A stretch of DNA of 64,000 nucleotides from Ornithinibacillus halotolerans (GTDB lineage Bacteria > Bacillota > Bacilli > Bacillales > Amphibacillaceae): NCBI RefSeq assembly GCF_014637405.1, contig NZ_BMEY01000016.1, positions 1 to 64,000 on the forward strand. The letters run 5' to 3'. A model generated the notes under the pieces. It was not told where the DNA came from and ran no database searches. It saw nothing but the letters and a program-made list of their open reading frames with translations. Shown here in pieces: positions 42,989 to 53,474 of this stretch; within the stretch, counting starts at the first letter, position 1, and the number at the start of each line of letters is the position of its first letter. A program made the position numbers and the translations under genes.

Positions 42989-44464
42989 GTGAAATTAAAG
43001 GAAATTCTTTCTTTTCATCCATTTTCTAAACAATTCTCTACACTATATGATATAGAAATTAATGAAATTAAAATGGACTCTCGAGAGATTACAAATGGGG
43101 ATTTATTTGTATGCATTAATGGGTTTACGGTCGATGGACATGATTATGTAGATGAAGCGATCGAAAACGGTGCAGTAGCAATTGTTGCAGAAAAAGAGAT
43201 TAAAGTAAATGTACCAGTAATTGTAGTGGAGGACACTATTCGATTTCTAGCTATGGCTGCAAGTGTTTATTATCATTTTCCTACGAATCAAGTACCATTA
43301 ATTGGAGTAACTGGGACAAATGGAAAAACGACCATTACTTATTTGCTTGATAAAATCTACAATAAAAATGGAAAGAGAACTGGTATCATAGGGACCATCC
43401 AGATGAAAATTGATGATGATATTTATCCAATTGATAACACCACACCAGATACTTTGTTTTTACAACGAATGATTCGCAAGATGGTAAACGAGAAAGTGGA
43501 TCAAGTTATTATGGAAGTATCTTCTCATGCACTGGACCAAGGTAGAGTATATGGATGTGATTATAATATTGCAGTTTTTACAAATTTAACTCAAGATCAC
43601 TTAGACTATCATTCATCTATGGATGATTATTTGCGTGCTAAGAGCTTGCTATTTGCTCAATTAGGGAATGAATATCATTCTGCGAAGAAGAAATTTGCTA
43701 TCATTAACAAAGACGATCCAGCAAGTGATCGATTACTACGTTCAACAGCACAATCTGTAGTTACGTATGGTATTGACAATAAGGCTATGGTAATGGCTAA
43801 ATCTATAACTCTAACACCATCAGGAACCAAGTTTTTACTTTGTAGCCCAGTTGGGAATACTGTTATCCATAGTAAATTAATTGGGAAATTTAATGTATCT
43901 AATATGTTAGCTGCAAGTGCAGCGGCATTATCAGATGGTATACCGTTACCAGTAATTAAAGATGCGTTGGAAACAATAACAGGCATAGATGGTAGATTTG
44001 AATTAGTAACGCATAACCATTTATTTTCTGTTATTGTTGATTATGCTCATACACCTGACTCATTAGAGAATGTACTTACAACTATTCGTGAGTTTGCTAA
44101 AAAGAAAGTATTTGTTGTTGTCGGCTGTGGTGGAGACAGAGACCGGACAAAAAGACCATTGATGGCTAATATTGCTTTAACCTACGCAGATAAGGCAATT
44201 TTCACATCTGATAACCCTCGGACGGAAGATCCAAAAGTGATAATTGATGATATGATTCAAGGATTAGATAATTTGAAAGAAAAATATCAAGTTATTATTG
44301 ATCGTAAAAACGCAATTAATTACGCAATTCAGCAAGCTACCGAAGGTGATATTATATTAATTGCAGGAAAAGGCCATGAAACATATCAGCAAATTGGCCA
44401 TACGAAGTATCATTTTGATGATAGAGAAATTGCAAAGGAAGCACTAGACAATAAGGAGATATAA
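42989..44464 (+). CDS. murE: UDP-MurNAc-tripeptide synthetase MurE (meso-diaminopimelate type)
   Basis: Adds meso-diaminopimelate to UDP-MurNAc-L-Ala-D-Glu. ATP loop GVTGTNGKTTITYLLDKIY, IMEVSSHALDQGRV, VDYAHTPDSLENVL and the amino-acid specificity motif TSDNPRTEDP; DNPR is typical of diaminopimelate-adding enzymes, so the wall is mDAP type. The start is placed at GTG 42989, 8 bases after AAAGGAAG; 28 longer codons have no SD, and an ATG at 42981 is out of frame. 491 residues. Confidence 0.95.
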   Translation: MKLKEILSFHPFSKQFSTLYDIEINEIKMDSREITNGDLFVCINGFTVDGHDYVDEAIENGAVAIVAEKEIKVNVPVIVVEDTIRFLAMAASVYYHFPTNQVPLIGVTGTNGKTTITYLLDKIYNKNGKRTGIIGTIQMKIDDDIYPIDNTTPDTLFLQRMIRKMVNEKVDQVIMEVSSHALDQGRVYGCDYNIAVFTNLTQDHLDYHSSMDDYLRAKSLLFAQLGNEYHSAKKKFAIINKDDPASDRLLRSTAQSVVTYGIDNKAMVMAKSITLTPSGTKFLLCSPVGNTVIHSKLIGKFNVSNMLAASAAALSDGIPLPVIKDALETITGIDGRFELVTHNHLFSVIVDYAHTPDSLENVLTTIREFAKKKVFVVVGCGGDRDRTKRPLMANIALTYADKAIFTSDNPRTEDPKVIIDDMIQGLDNLKEKYQVIIDRKNAINYAIQQATEGDIILIAGKGHETYQQIGHTKYHFDDREIAKEALDNKEI

Positions 44465-44465
44465 T

Positions 44466-45821
44466 ATGTTATTTACTGTGAATTGGCTGAACAAAATTTT
44501 CCCTAATGTAAAAGGAGAAGTAACGGATAAAAAGATTGACAGTATCTTAACCGACAGTAGGAAAAAAGCTAAAGATTCTTTATTCATTCCGATTGTCGGT
44601 GAAAACTTTGATAGTCATGAATTTATCAATCAAGCATACGAAAATGGTGCGATAGCGACACTATGGGAAAAAGGAAGAAAGGAACCAGAAGGATTACCAG
44701 AAAGTTTTCTTGTTTTTTATGTAGATGATACGATAAAGGCATTACAATTTCTAGCTAATGCTTATCGTCATGAAATAAATCCTACAGTAATAGGTATTAC
44801 AGGTTCAAATGGTAAAACAACAACAAAGGATATTGTTGCATCCATTGCTAAAGAGCAATATAAAACTCATTTTACTAATGGGAATCTAAATAATGAACTC
44901 GGTTTACCATTTACTATTCTATCCATGCCGCGCGAGACAGAAGTGTTAGTTTTGGAAATGGGTATGAGTAGTTTTGGAGAAATTGAACTATTATCCAATA
45001 TTGCAAAGCCAGACTATGCTGTAATTACAAATATTGGGGAGTCTCATATTGAGTATTTAGGTTCACGTGAAGGAATTGCTAAAGCGAAATTAGAAATTAT
45101 AACTGGATTAAGTAATACAGGTAAACTAATTATTGATGGAGATGAATCATTACTTAATCATGTTCATCAACAAGATAATGTAGTAAAAGTAGGATTTAGT
45201 TCAAAAAATGATTTCGTTATTTCAAATGTTGAAATCTTGCATCATAAAACAACGTTTACTGGATCTGATGGAGAAGACTATACTGTATCTTTACTTGGCT
45301 CCCATCATGCAAAAAATAGTGGTTATGGTATTATAATTGGGAAGTTGCTCGGAATACCTAAAGAAAAAGTTAAGAAAGCTTTAGAAACATTACAATTAAC
45401 TGGGATGCGATTTGAACTATTAAAAGGGAGGAATGATGTCTCTTTAATAAATGACGCCTATAATGCATCTCCAACCTCTATGATGGCTGCTGTTGAAGTT
45501 GTAAAACAAATGGATGGTTTCGAGACAAAAGTAGTTGTCTTAGGGGATATATATGAATTAGGTGATCAATCTAAAAAATTACATGCAAATGTAGCAAACG
45601 TAATTAATGAACAAATTTCAGTTCTTTATACTGTTGGAAACGATTCGAAGGCTATCTCAGATGCAGTTAAGGGAAAGTTTCCTAATATGACGGTTAAACA
45701 TATAGAGAATAAGGAAGATGTTCCAAACGAATTACAAGATTATTTAAACAATCAAACCTTGATCTTATTTAAGGGTTCTAGGGGAATGGAATTAGAAACA
45801 GTCATTAGACAATTACAATAA
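44466..45821 (+). CDS. murF: UDP-MurNAc-tripeptide-D-Ala-D-Ala ligase MurF
   Basis: Joins D-Ala-D-Ala to the tripeptide precursor. Signatures are DSRKKAKDSLFIPI, ATP loop [46 protein letters not shown] and VVLGDIYELGDQS. 451 residues. It starts one base after murE, with AAGGAG in the end of that gene. In B. subtilis murF is outside this cluster; here it is in the older position after murE. Confidence 0.95.
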   Translation: MLFTVNWLNKIFPNVKGEVTDKKIDSILTDSRKKAKDSLFIPIVGENFDSHEFINQAYENGAIATLWEKGRKEPEGLPESFLVFYVDDTIKALQFLANAYRHEINPTVIGITGSNGKTTTKDIVASIAKEQYKTHFTNGNLNNELGLPFTILSMPRETEVLVLEMGMSSFGEIELLSNIAKPDYAVITNIGESHIEYLGSREGIAKAKLEIITGLSNTGKLIIDGDESLLNHVHQQDNVVKVGFSSKNDFVISNVEILHHKTTFTGSDGEDYTVSLLGSHHAKNSGYGIIIGKLLGIPKEKVKKALETLQLTGMRFELLKGRNDVSLINDAYNASPTSMMAAVEVVKQMDGFETKVVVLGDIYELGDQSKKLHANVANVINEQISVLYTVGNDSKAISDAVKGKFPNMTVKHIENKEDVPNELQDYLNNQTLILFKGSRGMELETVIRQLQ

Positions 45822-45831
45822 TGTGGAGCTA

Positions 45832-45858
45832 AATCTAGAGGGTGCTCCCCTCTAGATT
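45832..45858 (+). other. hairpin between murF and mraY, no U tract
   Basis: An 11-bp perfect stem (45832-45842 with 45848-45858). ATAAGC follows, not a T run. It may set mRNA ends or pausing inside the operon. Confidence 0.5.
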
Positions 45859-45987
45859 ATAAGCTAACTTTGATTTGGTCTGAAATATAAAATGAAAATT
45901 GACTATTTAAATTCTATACAACTTTCTAGAGAAAACTATTATAAGAACAATAATATTTTGGACGGTTTGTATTGGAGGAGGATATAT

Positions 45988-46974
45988 ATGAATATTACTA
46001 GTTTAATTATAACAATAGCGATAGCATTTCTTGTTACCGTCCTTTTGTCACCAATTTTAATTCCGTTTTTAAGACGTTTAAAGTTTGGACAAAGTATACG
46101 AGAAGAAGGACCGAAATCTCATCTGAAGAAATCAGGAACGCCTACAATGGGTGGAGTAATGATAATAGGTAGTATTGTCATAACTTCGATTATTATGGCT
46201 AGTAAGCTTGTAAATGGATCAATAGGCTATGAATTATGGCTATTATTGTTCGTATTATTAGGTTATGGATTATTAGGATTTTTAGATGATTTTATAAAAG
46301 TTGCTTTAAAAAGAAATCTCGGATTAACTTCTAAACAGAAATTACTTGGTCAACTTGTAATTGCAATTATTATTTTTATCATACTAAAGAATCAAGGATT
46401 CCCAACATACATTCAAATCCCAGGAACAGACATTCAATGGGATTTAGGAATTGGATATGCATTACTAATCATATTTATGCTAGTAGGGGGATCGAATGCT
46501 GTAAATTTAACTGATGGCCTAGATGGTTTGCTAGCAGGGACTGCTGCCATCGCCTTTGGAGCATTTGGTATCCTTGCATGGTATGGTACACCTCAAGTTG
46601 AGGTTGCTATTTTTTCATTAGCGGTTGTAGGTGCTTTATTAGGATTTTTAGTATTTAATGCTCATCCAGCAAAAGTGTTCATGGGGGATACTGGTTCATT
46701 AGCACTTGGTGGTGCGATAGCCACAGTAGCCATATTAACTAAGTTAGAAATTTTACTCGTAATTATAGGTGGGGTGTTTGTAATGGAGACTCTATCTGTA
46801 ATTATCCAAGTTATATCATTTAAAACTACCGGTAAGAGGGTATTTAAAATGAGTCCATTACATCATCACTATGAGTTAGTTGGTTGGTCTGAGTGGCGTG
46901 TAGTAACTACTTTTTGGACTGTAGGACTTATTTTTGCTGCTCTTGGTATATACATTGAGGTGTGGCTAAGTTGA
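45988..46974 (+). CDS. mraY: phospho-MurNAc-pentapeptide translocase MraY
   Basis: The membrane enzyme that makes lipid I by moving phospho-MurNAc-pentapeptide onto undecaprenyl phosphate. Ten helices. Signatures are [14 protein letters not shown], the FLDDFIKV aspartate pair, [35 protein letters not shown] and [12 protein letters not shown]. Start at 45988 with GGAGGAGG 6 bases before; a longer frame of 32 codons upstream is not needed. 328 residues. Its stop overlaps the TTG start of murD. Confidence 0.96.
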   Translation: MNITSLIITIAIAFLVTVLLSPILIPFLRRLKFGQSIREEGPKSHLKKSGTPTMGGVMIIGSIVITSIIMASKLVNGSIGYELWLLLFVLLGYGLLGFLDDFIKVALKRNLGLTSKQKLLGQLVIAIIIFIILKNQGFPTYIQIPGTDIQWDLGIGYALLIIFMLVGGSNAVNLTDGLDGLLAGTAAIAFGAFGILAWYGTPQVEVAIFSLAVVGALLGFLVFNAHPAKVFMGDTGSLALGGAIATVAILTKLEILLVIIGGVFVMETLSVIIQVISFKTTGKRVFKMSPLHHHYELVGWSEWRVVTTFWTVGLIFAALGIYIEVWLS

Positions 46975-48320
46975 ATAAATTAGATGATTTTCCTTATTCT
47001 CATGTGCTTGTCTTAGGACTTGCAAAAAGTGGAACTGCTGCAGCAAAAATTCTACTTGAAAATAATAAAAACGTTCGTATCAATGATTTAAAAGCGTCCG
47101 AAGATGATGAAGAAGTTTTATATTTGCGTGGTCTAGGAGCAGAAGTTGTCGTAGGATCACATCCACTAGAAGTTCTAGATGATATCGATTTAATTGTAAA
47201 AAATCCTGGAATTCCATATGAAAATTTTATCTTAATTGAAGCGATGAAAAGGGATATTCCAATTATTACAGAAATTGAATTAGCTAGTAAATTAACTTCT
47301 GCTGATATTATTGGAATAACAGGTTCCAATGGGAAAACAACAACTACAACATTAATATACGAGATGATAAAACAGAGCAACCTTTCTGTCCAACTTGCAG
47401 GAAACATTGGAATTGTTGCAACAGAAGTAGCCAGAGAATTAAAGGAAGATGAAAAGATGGTTGTCGAACTTTCATCGTTCCAACTAATGGGTATTGAAAG
47501 TTTTAGACCAAAAGTAGCAGTGTTATTAAACCTATCTGAGGCCCATCTTGATTATCATAAGACTGTTGATAATTACTACCAAGCAAAAGCTAATATTTTT
47601 CTTAATCAACAGCAAGATGATTACTTAATCTACAATGCTGAAGACGAACATGTTACGAAGCTTATCCAGACAGCGAAATCATTAAAAATACCGTTTTCTA
47701 TTACGAGTAAACAAAAAGATGGTGCATGGGCTGATAGTAAATCAATTTATTTTAAAGAAGAGAAAATTATGGATCTAGATGATATCGTATTAGTAGGATC
47801 CCATAATCTAGAAAATATTCTGGCTGCTGTTAGTGCTGCAAAATTAACCGGTGCAAATAATGAAGGGATTTACAAGGTTTTGTCCACTTTTACAGGGGTT
47901 TCCCATCGTTTACAATTTGTTGCTACTGTTAATGAACGTTCTTTTTATAATGATTCAAAAGCAACGAATATTTTAGCTACACAAAAAGCATTATCTTCAT
48001 TTCATCAGCCGACAATACTACTTGCTGGTGGATTAGATCGTGGGAATGAATTTGATGATTTAGTTCCTTATTTAAATCATGTTAAAAGTATGGTTGTGTT
48101 TGGTGAAACAGCTGAAAAATTAAAAACAATTGGGAAGAAAGCAGGCATTAATTCTGTTATAGAAGCAGAGAATGTAACTGATGCAGTATACAAAGCATAT
48201 GACACTTCACTTCCAGGTGATGTTATATTATTATCCCCTGCATGTGCTAGTTGGGATCAATATAAGACTTTTGAAGAAAGAGGAGACATGTTTGTACAGG
48301 CCGTGCATACAATAAAGTAG
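46971..48320 (+). CDS. murD: UDP-MurNAc-L-alanine-D-glutamate ligase MurD
   Basis: Adds D-glutamate to UDP-MurNAc-L-Ala. Features are [20 protein letters not shown] loop [51 protein letters not shown] and [19 protein letters not shown]. The start is taken as TTG 46971 in a TTGA overlap with the mraY stop, with GAGGTG 8 bases upstream; GTG at 46962 lies within that SD. 449 residues. Confidence 0.95.
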   Translation: MNKLDDFPYSHVLVLGLAKSGTAAAKILLENNKNVRINDLKASEDDEEVLYLRGLGAEVVVGSHPLEVLDDIDLIVKNPGIPYENFILIEAMKRDIPIITEIELASKLTSADIIGITGSNGKTTTTTLIYEMIKQSNLSVQLAGNIGIVATEVARELKEDEKMVVELSSFQLMGIESFRPKVAVLLNLSEAHLDYHKTVDNYYQAKANIFLNQQQDDYLIYNAEDEHVTKLIQTAKSLKIPFSITSKQKDGAWADSKSIYFKEEKIMDLDDIVLVGSHNLENILAAVSAAKLTGANNEGIYKVLSTFTGVSHRLQFVATVNERSFYNDSKATNILATQKALSSFHQPTILLAGGLDRGNEFDDLVPYLNHVKSMVVFGETAEKLKTIGKKAGINSVIEAENVTDAVYKAYDTSLPGDVILLSPACASWDQYKTFEERGDMFVQAVHTIK

Positions 48321-48398
48321 GGGCTTGTAATGTAGAAGATTACTAAATTAATATAGATTAACGCCCCTAATTTACTGTTGTAAGAAGGGGTGTTTTTT

Positions 48399-49511
48399 TT
48401 GTTTAACAAGCAAGCTTCCTTAAAGGACAAGCCAGATTATTTTTTATTTACGATAATAATTATGTTATTACTTATAGGGATCGTAATGGTTTATAGTTCT
48501 TCATATATATGGGCGGAGTATAAATATGCAGATTCACTATACTTTGTGAAACGACAGCTGCTTTTTGCGGGTGTTGGAGTAGTAGGGATGTTATTTTTTA
48601 TGTACATACCTTATAGCAATTGGGCCAAGTACTCCAAAATAATCTTATTTGTTTGTTTTAGCTTGCTACTACTAGTATTAATTCCAGGTGTTGGATTAAC
48701 GCGTGGTGGAGCCCAAAGTTGGATCGGTGTAGGAGCGTTTAGTATCCAGCCATCTGAGTTTATGAAGTTAGGACTAATCATTTTTTTATCTGTTTACTTA
48801 TCAACAAATCAAAAGTATATAACATCATTTCGAAAAGGGTTTCTACCTGCACTACTGCTTATTTTTACGGCTTTCGGATTAATTATGCTACAACCAGATT
48901 TAGGAACGGGTATGGTGCTAGTATTAACATGTATGATTATGATTTTTGTTTCAGGAGCAAGGATATCTCATTTTGTAGGATTAGGGTTGTTAGGGATAGT
49001 TGGGTTTGTATTTTTAATTGCTTCTGCTCCATATCGGATAAGTAGAATTACTGCTTTTCTTAACCCTTGGGAAGATCCGCTTGGTGATGGATTTCAAATT
49101 ATCCAATCTTTATACGCTATTGGACCAGGTGGATTAATGGGTGTTGGGTTAGGTAATAGTTTACAGAAGTATTTTTATTTACCTGAACCACAGACAGATT
49201 TTATTTTTGCGATATTGGGAGAAGAATTAGGCTTTATTGGTGGTACATTACTATTACTTTTATTTGTTTTGTTATTTTGGCGAGGCATTCGGGTTGCCAT
49301 TGAAGCAGCTGATTTATTTGGTCGGTTCCTAGCACTTGGTATTGTGTCTATGTTAACCGTACAAGTGATGATAAATATAAGTGTTGTAATTGGGTTGATA
49401 CCGGTTACAGGTATAACATTACCATTCTTGAGCTATGGTGGTTCGTCACTAACATTAACTTTATGTTCGGTCGGAATATTACTAAATATTAGTAAGAGTA
49501 GTAGAATCTAG
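48399..49511 (+). CDS. spoVE: stage V sporulation protein SpoVE (SEDS polymerase)
   Basis: A SEDS lipid II polymerase used for spore cortex with SpoVD. Ten membrane segments; GIVMVYSSSYIWAEYKYADS, IGVGAFSIQPSEFMKLGLI, FLNPWEDPLGDGFQIIQSLY and GITLPFLSYGGSSLTLTL match SpoVE very closely, better than FtsW. The start is TTG 48399, 8 bases after GAAGGGG. In B. subtilis murG and murB follow; here divIB follows directly. Confidence 0.93.
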   Translation: MFNKQASLKDKPDYFLFTIIIMLLLIGIVMVYSSSYIWAEYKYADSLYFVKRQLLFAGVGVVGMLFFMYIPYSNWAKYSKIILFVCFSLLLLVLIPGVGLTRGGAQSWIGVGAFSIQPSEFMKLGLIIFLSVYLSTNQKYITSFRKGFLPALLLIFTAFGLIMLQPDLGTGMVLVLTCMIMIFVSGARISHFVGLGLLGIVGFVFLIASAPYRISRITAFLNPWEDPLGDGFQIIQSLYAIGPGGLMGVGLGNSLQKYFYLPEPQTDFIFAILGEELGFIGGTLLLLLFVLLFWRGIRVAIEAADLFGRFLALGIVSMLTVQVMINISVVIGLIPVTGITLPFLSYGGSSLTLTLCSVGILLNISKSSRI

Positions 49512-49596
49512 TAATCTCTAATAAAAATGTGTTAAATTTGGTAAAAATTAATCATTAAACATTTTGCTTGTGTACTATATGTTTTTGTGCATGATA

Positions 49597-49605
49597 TGGT
49601 ATAAT
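49597..49605 (+). promoter_or_regulatory. extended -10 promoter before divIB
   Basis: TGGTATAAT is a perfect extended -10 element. No good -35 hexamer stands 16-18 bases upstream. It lies about 75 bases before divIB. Confidence 0.45.
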
Positions 49606-49622
49606 TAAAAATAACTCAGTTG

Positions 49623-49648
49623 AAACGGCATCTGGTATGCCGTTTTAC
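49623..49648 (+). terminator. weak hairpin in the divIB leader
   Basis: A 9-bp perfect stem (49623-49631 with 49637-49645) followed by only one further T and then ACT. It sits between the extended -10 element and divIB, so it could be a leaky terminator or attenuator. Confidence 0.4.
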
Positions 49649-49679
49649 TATGTGAATTTTTTAAAAAGGAAGAAATAGA

Positions 49680-50486
49680 ATGACGAAAGAAAAAATTGTT
49701 TCGATAGAGGATCGAATTCCTAAATTGAAACAAGCCCGCAAAAAAAAGGCGAATAGACGTCTCATTTTCTATTTATCTATTTTTTTCTTCTTAATATCTA
49801 TCATTGTCTATCTTCAATCACCACTAAGTCATGTGAAATCTATTATTGTAAATGGTAACTCATTCTATGAAGATGAAGAACTTATCAATCGATCTGGCCT
49901 TCATCAAAATACAAACATTTGGACAATCAAGAAGGAAGAAATTGTACAAGCTCTCGAAGAAGTTCCGATAATTGATACTGTTGAAATTGAAACAAAATTA
50001 CCTTCTACAGTAGCAATTCATATTACGGAACATAAGCGAATTGGTTACATAAAAAAAGGTCAAGCGTATTATCCAATACTAGCAAATGGCAGTTTGTTTA
50101 CTGAAAGTAGTAAAGAATATCTAGATGGAGATGCGCCATTACTAGTTAATTTCACAGACGAAGAGAAGTTGATTGAAATCTCTAAGGAACTTTCAAAACT
50201 CCCAAAAGGAATATTTAACATTATTTCTGAACTTCACTGGAATCCTACGGAAAAGAATCAAAATACAATAACTCTTTACATGAGCGATGGTAATATGGTT
50301 GAATCTTCTATCCGTGATTTCTCAGAAAAAATGACAGTATATCCCTCTATTGCAGCTCAATTAGATCCAAGTAAGGAAGGGATTATCCACATAGGAATTG
50401 GAGCTTATTTTAAACCGTTCAATGAAGAGATGACAGAAGAAGAACTAGAAGCATCGTACAATCAAGAAAATGAAGACATTGAATAG
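49680..50486 (+). CDS. divIB: cell division protein DivIB (FtsQ)
   Basis: A bitopic division protein that joins FtsL and DivIC. Basic cytoplasmic tail (1-26), membrane helix about 27-44, POTRA domain about 48-118 (SPLSHVKSIIVNGNSFYEDE) and the FtsQ beta domain up to about 240, then an acidic tail. 268 residues. SD AAGGAAG. Placed after spoVE because murG and murB are absent. Confidence 0.92.
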   Translation: MTKEKIVSIEDRIPKLKQARKKKANRRLIFYLSIFFFLISIIVYLQSPLSHVKSIIVNGNSFYEDEELINRSGLHQNTNIWTIKKEEIVQALEEVPIIDTVEIETKLPSTVAIHITEHKRIGYIKKGQAYYPILANGSLFTESSKEYLDGDAPLLVNFTDEEKLIEISKELSKLPKGIFNIISELHWNPTEKNQNTITLYMSDGNMVESSIRDFSEKMTVYPSIAAQLDPSKEGIIHIGIGAYFKPFNEEMTEEELEASYNQENEDIE

Positions 50487-50699
50487 TCATTTTATTAGTA
50501 TCTAAATCGGTGTTTTTACCGTTACTACTAAGCTAAATGTGATATTTGTAAAGAAATAACTAATATATATTTCTTTTTTCTAAAAAATCCTTTAAAATAG
50601 TAGATTATAGTATAGTAATAGATAGTTAGAGAAAATAATATTGTGCATAAAGAAAATTTATCATTTTCTTCGATGCTTTTGAAATTGGAGGTGCCTTTG

Positions 50700-51980
50700 T
50701 TGAACAACAATGACATACTTGTCAGTCTTGATATAGGTACGACAAAAATTAAAGTAATTATTGGTGAAGTATTAAATGATTCCTTAAACATTATTGGTGT
50801 TGGAACAGCAAAATCAAATGGCATGAAAAAAGGTGCTATCGTTGACATAGATCAAACAGTACATTCTATACGTAGTGCGGTTGAACAGGCAGAGCGTATG
50901 GTAGGTATGCAAATTGATAGTGTAGTAGTTGGAATTAGTGGAAATCATATTCAACTTCAGCCATGTCATGGTGTTGTAGCTGTTCAAAGTGAAAATCGTG
51001 AAATTACAAATGAAGATGTTAAACGTGTAATCGATGGGGCACAAGTAATTTCAATTCCTCCTGAAAGAGAAATTATTGATGTCATTCCTAAGCAATTTAT
51101 TGTGGATGGCCTAGACGAGATTACTGACCCTCGAGGGATGATTGGTGTCCGACTAGAAATGGAAGGTACAATCATTACTTGTTCGAAAACTGTATTACAT
51201 AATATTTTAAAATGTGTAGAGCGAGCTAACTTGAATGTCACTGATATTTGTCTACAGCCCCTAGCTTCAGGTACAGTTGCTTTATCAAAAGATGAAAAAG
51301 AACTTGGAGTTGCATTAATTGACGTTGGTGGCGGCTGTACAACGGTATCCATCTTTGAAAATGACCATATCGTTTCAACAAGTGTTGTCCCTTTAGGAGG
51401 GGACAATATTACTAAGGACCTATCTATTGGGCTTCGTACAACAACGGAAGAAGCAGAAGATATTAAATTAAATCATGGTCATGCTTTTTATAATGATGCA
51501 CAGGAAGATGAAGTTTTTGAGGCGTCTACAATAGGTAGCAATGCGAAACAGACGTTTAATCAACTTCAAATTGCAGATATGATTGAAGCAAGGCTTGAAG
51601 AAATTTATGCTTATGCAGAAAGAGAAATCCGCAGAATGGGTTACCATGAATTACCAGGTGGATATGTTCTGACTGGTGGCACGATGAAAATGCCTGGTGC
51701 TTTAGAACTTGCTAGAGATGTTTTTCAAGCTAATGTGAGAAATGCTATACCAGATTATATTGGTGTTAGAGAGTCTCAATTTACTGCAGGAGTTGGAATA
51801 TTACAATTCGCTTATCATAATGCTAAAATTCAAGGCAAGGAATTTTCTCCTGCAATAACCGCAACAATGGAAGAACAAAAGCCTAAACGGATAAAAAAAC
51901 AACCAACAAAAACTACTGGAACTGAAAAAGATAAAAAAGAATCTGGAATTGCTAATTTATTCAAGTATTTCTTCGATTAA
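50700..51980 (+). CDS. ftsA: cell division protein FtsA
   Basis: An actin-like ATPase that ties the FtsZ ring to the membrane. Phosphate-1 motif VSLDIGTTKIKVIIGEV, the SHS2-type 1C insertion (about 85-165), phosphate-2 GVALIDVGGGCTTVS, adenosine motif YVLTGGTMKMPG, and a C-terminal amphipathic helix GIANLFKYFFD preceded by a Lys-rich linker. Start taken at TTG 50700 with GGAGGTG 6 bases before, giving MNNNDILVSLDIG as in the family. 426 residues. Confidence 0.95.
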   Translation: MNNNDILVSLDIGTTKIKVIIGEVLNDSLNIIGVGTAKSNGMKKGAIVDIDQTVHSIRSAVEQAERMVGMQIDSVVVGISGNHIQLQPCHGVVAVQSENREITNEDVKRVIDGAQVISIPPEREIIDVIPKQFIVDGLDEITDPRGMIGVRLEMEGTIITCSKTVLHNILKCVERANLNVTDICLQPLASGTVALSKDEKELGVALIDVGGGCTTVSIFENDHIVSTSVVPLGGDNITKDLSIGLRTTTEEAEDIKLNHGHAFYNDAQEDEVFEASTIGSNAKQTFNQLQIADMIEARLEEIYAYAEREIRRMGYHELPGGYVLTGGTMKMPGALELARDVFQANVRNAIPDYIGVRESQFTAGVGILQFAYHNAKIQGKEFSPAITATMEEQKPKRIKKQPTKTTGTEKDKKESGIANLFKYFFD

Positions 51981-52045
51981 TCAGCGTTCCCACTCGGAAA
52001 ATTAGCTTCTAGAAATCTTGTATTTTGCATATAGGAGGAACGAAA

Positions 52046-53179
52046 ATGTTAGAGTTTGATACGAGTATTGACCAATTAGCTACTATAAAAGTTATTGGTG
52101 TTGGTGGCGGTGGAAATAACGCTGTCAACCGGATGATTGAGCATGGAGTTGAGGGTGTAGAATTTATTGCTGCAAATACGGATGCCCAAGCATTAAATTT
52201 ATCAAAAGCTGAAACAAAGATTCAGATTGGCGGTAAACTTACGAGAGGATTAGGTGCAGGTGCTAATCCAGAAGTAGGAAAAAAAGCTGCTGAAGAAAGT
52301 AAAGAGCAACTTGAAGAAATTCTTCAAGGTGCAGATATGATTTTTGTTACTGCTGGTATGGGTGGTGGAACTGGTACTGGAGCTGCACCAGTAATCGCTC
52401 AAATTGCAAAAGACTTAGGTGCACTTACTGTAGGTGTTGTAACACGTCCATTCTCATTCGAAGGACGCAGAAGATCTACTCAAGCAATCTCAGGCATTGA
52501 AGCATTAAAAAATAGTGTAGATACACTAATCGTCATCCCGAATGATCGCTTATTAGAGATTGTTGACAAAAACACGCCAATGCTTGAAGCATTTAGAGAA
52601 GCAGATAATGTTTTACGACAAGGTGTACAAGGTATCTCTGATCTAATTGCGAAGCCAGGACTAATTAATGTTGACTTTGCCGATGTTAAAACAATTATGT
52701 TTAATAAAGGTTCCGCATTAATGGGTATTGGAGTAGCAACAGGTGAAAATCGTGCTACTGAGGCTGCAAAAAAAGCTATTTCTTCTCCTTTATTGGAAAC
52801 TTCAATCGATGGTGCTCATGGTATCTTGATGAATATTACTGGTGGTACAAACTTGAGTCTATACGAAGTACAAGAAGCAGCTGATTTAGTGACGAATGCT
52901 GCCGATGAAGAAGTGAACGTAATCTTTGGTTCCGTTATTAATGAAGATTTAAAAGATGAAATTGTCGTAACGGTAATTGCTACTGGTTTTGACGAAAGTA
53001 AAAAGGTAGAACAACCAACTGCAAGACGCCCTGTTGTTGGACATACTCAACATGCTGCAACAAGAGTAAATGAAGATATTAATACTAGAGAACAACACAC
53101 ACAAACTTCTCGCCCTAAACAAGAAGAAGATATTTTAGATATACCAACATTTTTAAGAAATAGAAATCGCAATCGTTAA
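52046..53179 (+). CDS. ftsZ: cell division protein FtsZ
   Basis: The tubulin-like GTPase that forms the division ring. GTP-binding parts are [18 protein letters not shown], the tubulin signature [15 protein letters not shown] and NDRLLEIV. A variable linker (about 320-360) leads to the conserved C-terminal peptide [13 protein letters not shown] that binds FtsA and SepF. Start at 52046, 7 bases after AGGAGGAA; seven upstream codons in frame are excluded. 377 residues. A terminator ends the cluster. Confidence 0.98.
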   Translation: MLEFDTSIDQLATIKVIGVGGGGNNAVNRMIEHGVEGVEFIAANTDAQALNLSKAETKIQIGGKLTRGLGAGANPEVGKKAAEESKEQLEEILQGADMIFVTAGMGGGTGTGAAPVIAQIAKDLGALTVGVVTRPFSFEGRRRSTQAISGIEALKNSVDTLIVIPNDRLLEIVDKNTPMLEAFREADNVLRQGVQGISDLIAKPGLINVDFADVKTIMFNKGSALMGIGVATGENRATEAAKKAISSPLLETSIDGAHGILMNITGGTNLSLYEVQEAADLVTNAADEEVNVIFGSVINEDLKDEIVVTVIATGFDESKKVEQPTARRPVVGHTQHAATRVNEDINTREQHTQTSRPKQEEDILDIPTFLRNRNRNR

Positions 53180-53189
53180 GAGAACATAT

Positions 53190-53226
53190 AAAAACGTATA
53201 GTCGAAAGTAGACTGTACGTTTTTTT
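53190..53226 (+). terminator. terminator after ftsZ
   Basis: A 10-bp stem with one GU pair (53194-53203 with 53211-53220) and seven T. It closes the dcw cluster. Confidence 0.85.
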
Positions 53227-53290
53227 GTTTGCTTATGTTTTATTCTTTAATTAAACTTTCTACTATTACCTTTTTTCCTTCTAATTTTTC

Positions 53291-53367
53291 CTCGACATAA
53301 CTAGTTGAAATTAGCATATTTTTGCATACAAGAAGTGACAGACTTCGCTTGATAACTAGTATATACT
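53291..53367 (+). promoter_or_regulatory. candidate Spo0A-controlled spoIIG promoter
   Basis: GTGACA (53335-53340) and TATACT (53362-53367) are 21 bases apart. The B. subtilis spoIIG promoter is known for an unusually long spacer of about 22 bases and activation by Spo0A. A TGTCGAG, one base off the 0A box TGTCGAA, lies on minus at 53291-53297, about 40 bases before the -35. Seen as motifs; function inferred. Confidence 0.5.
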
Positions 53368-53474
53368 TCATTTTATAGTTTATATCAGTTCTAACAATTA
53401 CTTACATAGCAAGGAGTGAATTCCTTCCATGCATATAAATACAGATTTGCAATGTACTAGAAAGGAAGAATAGA

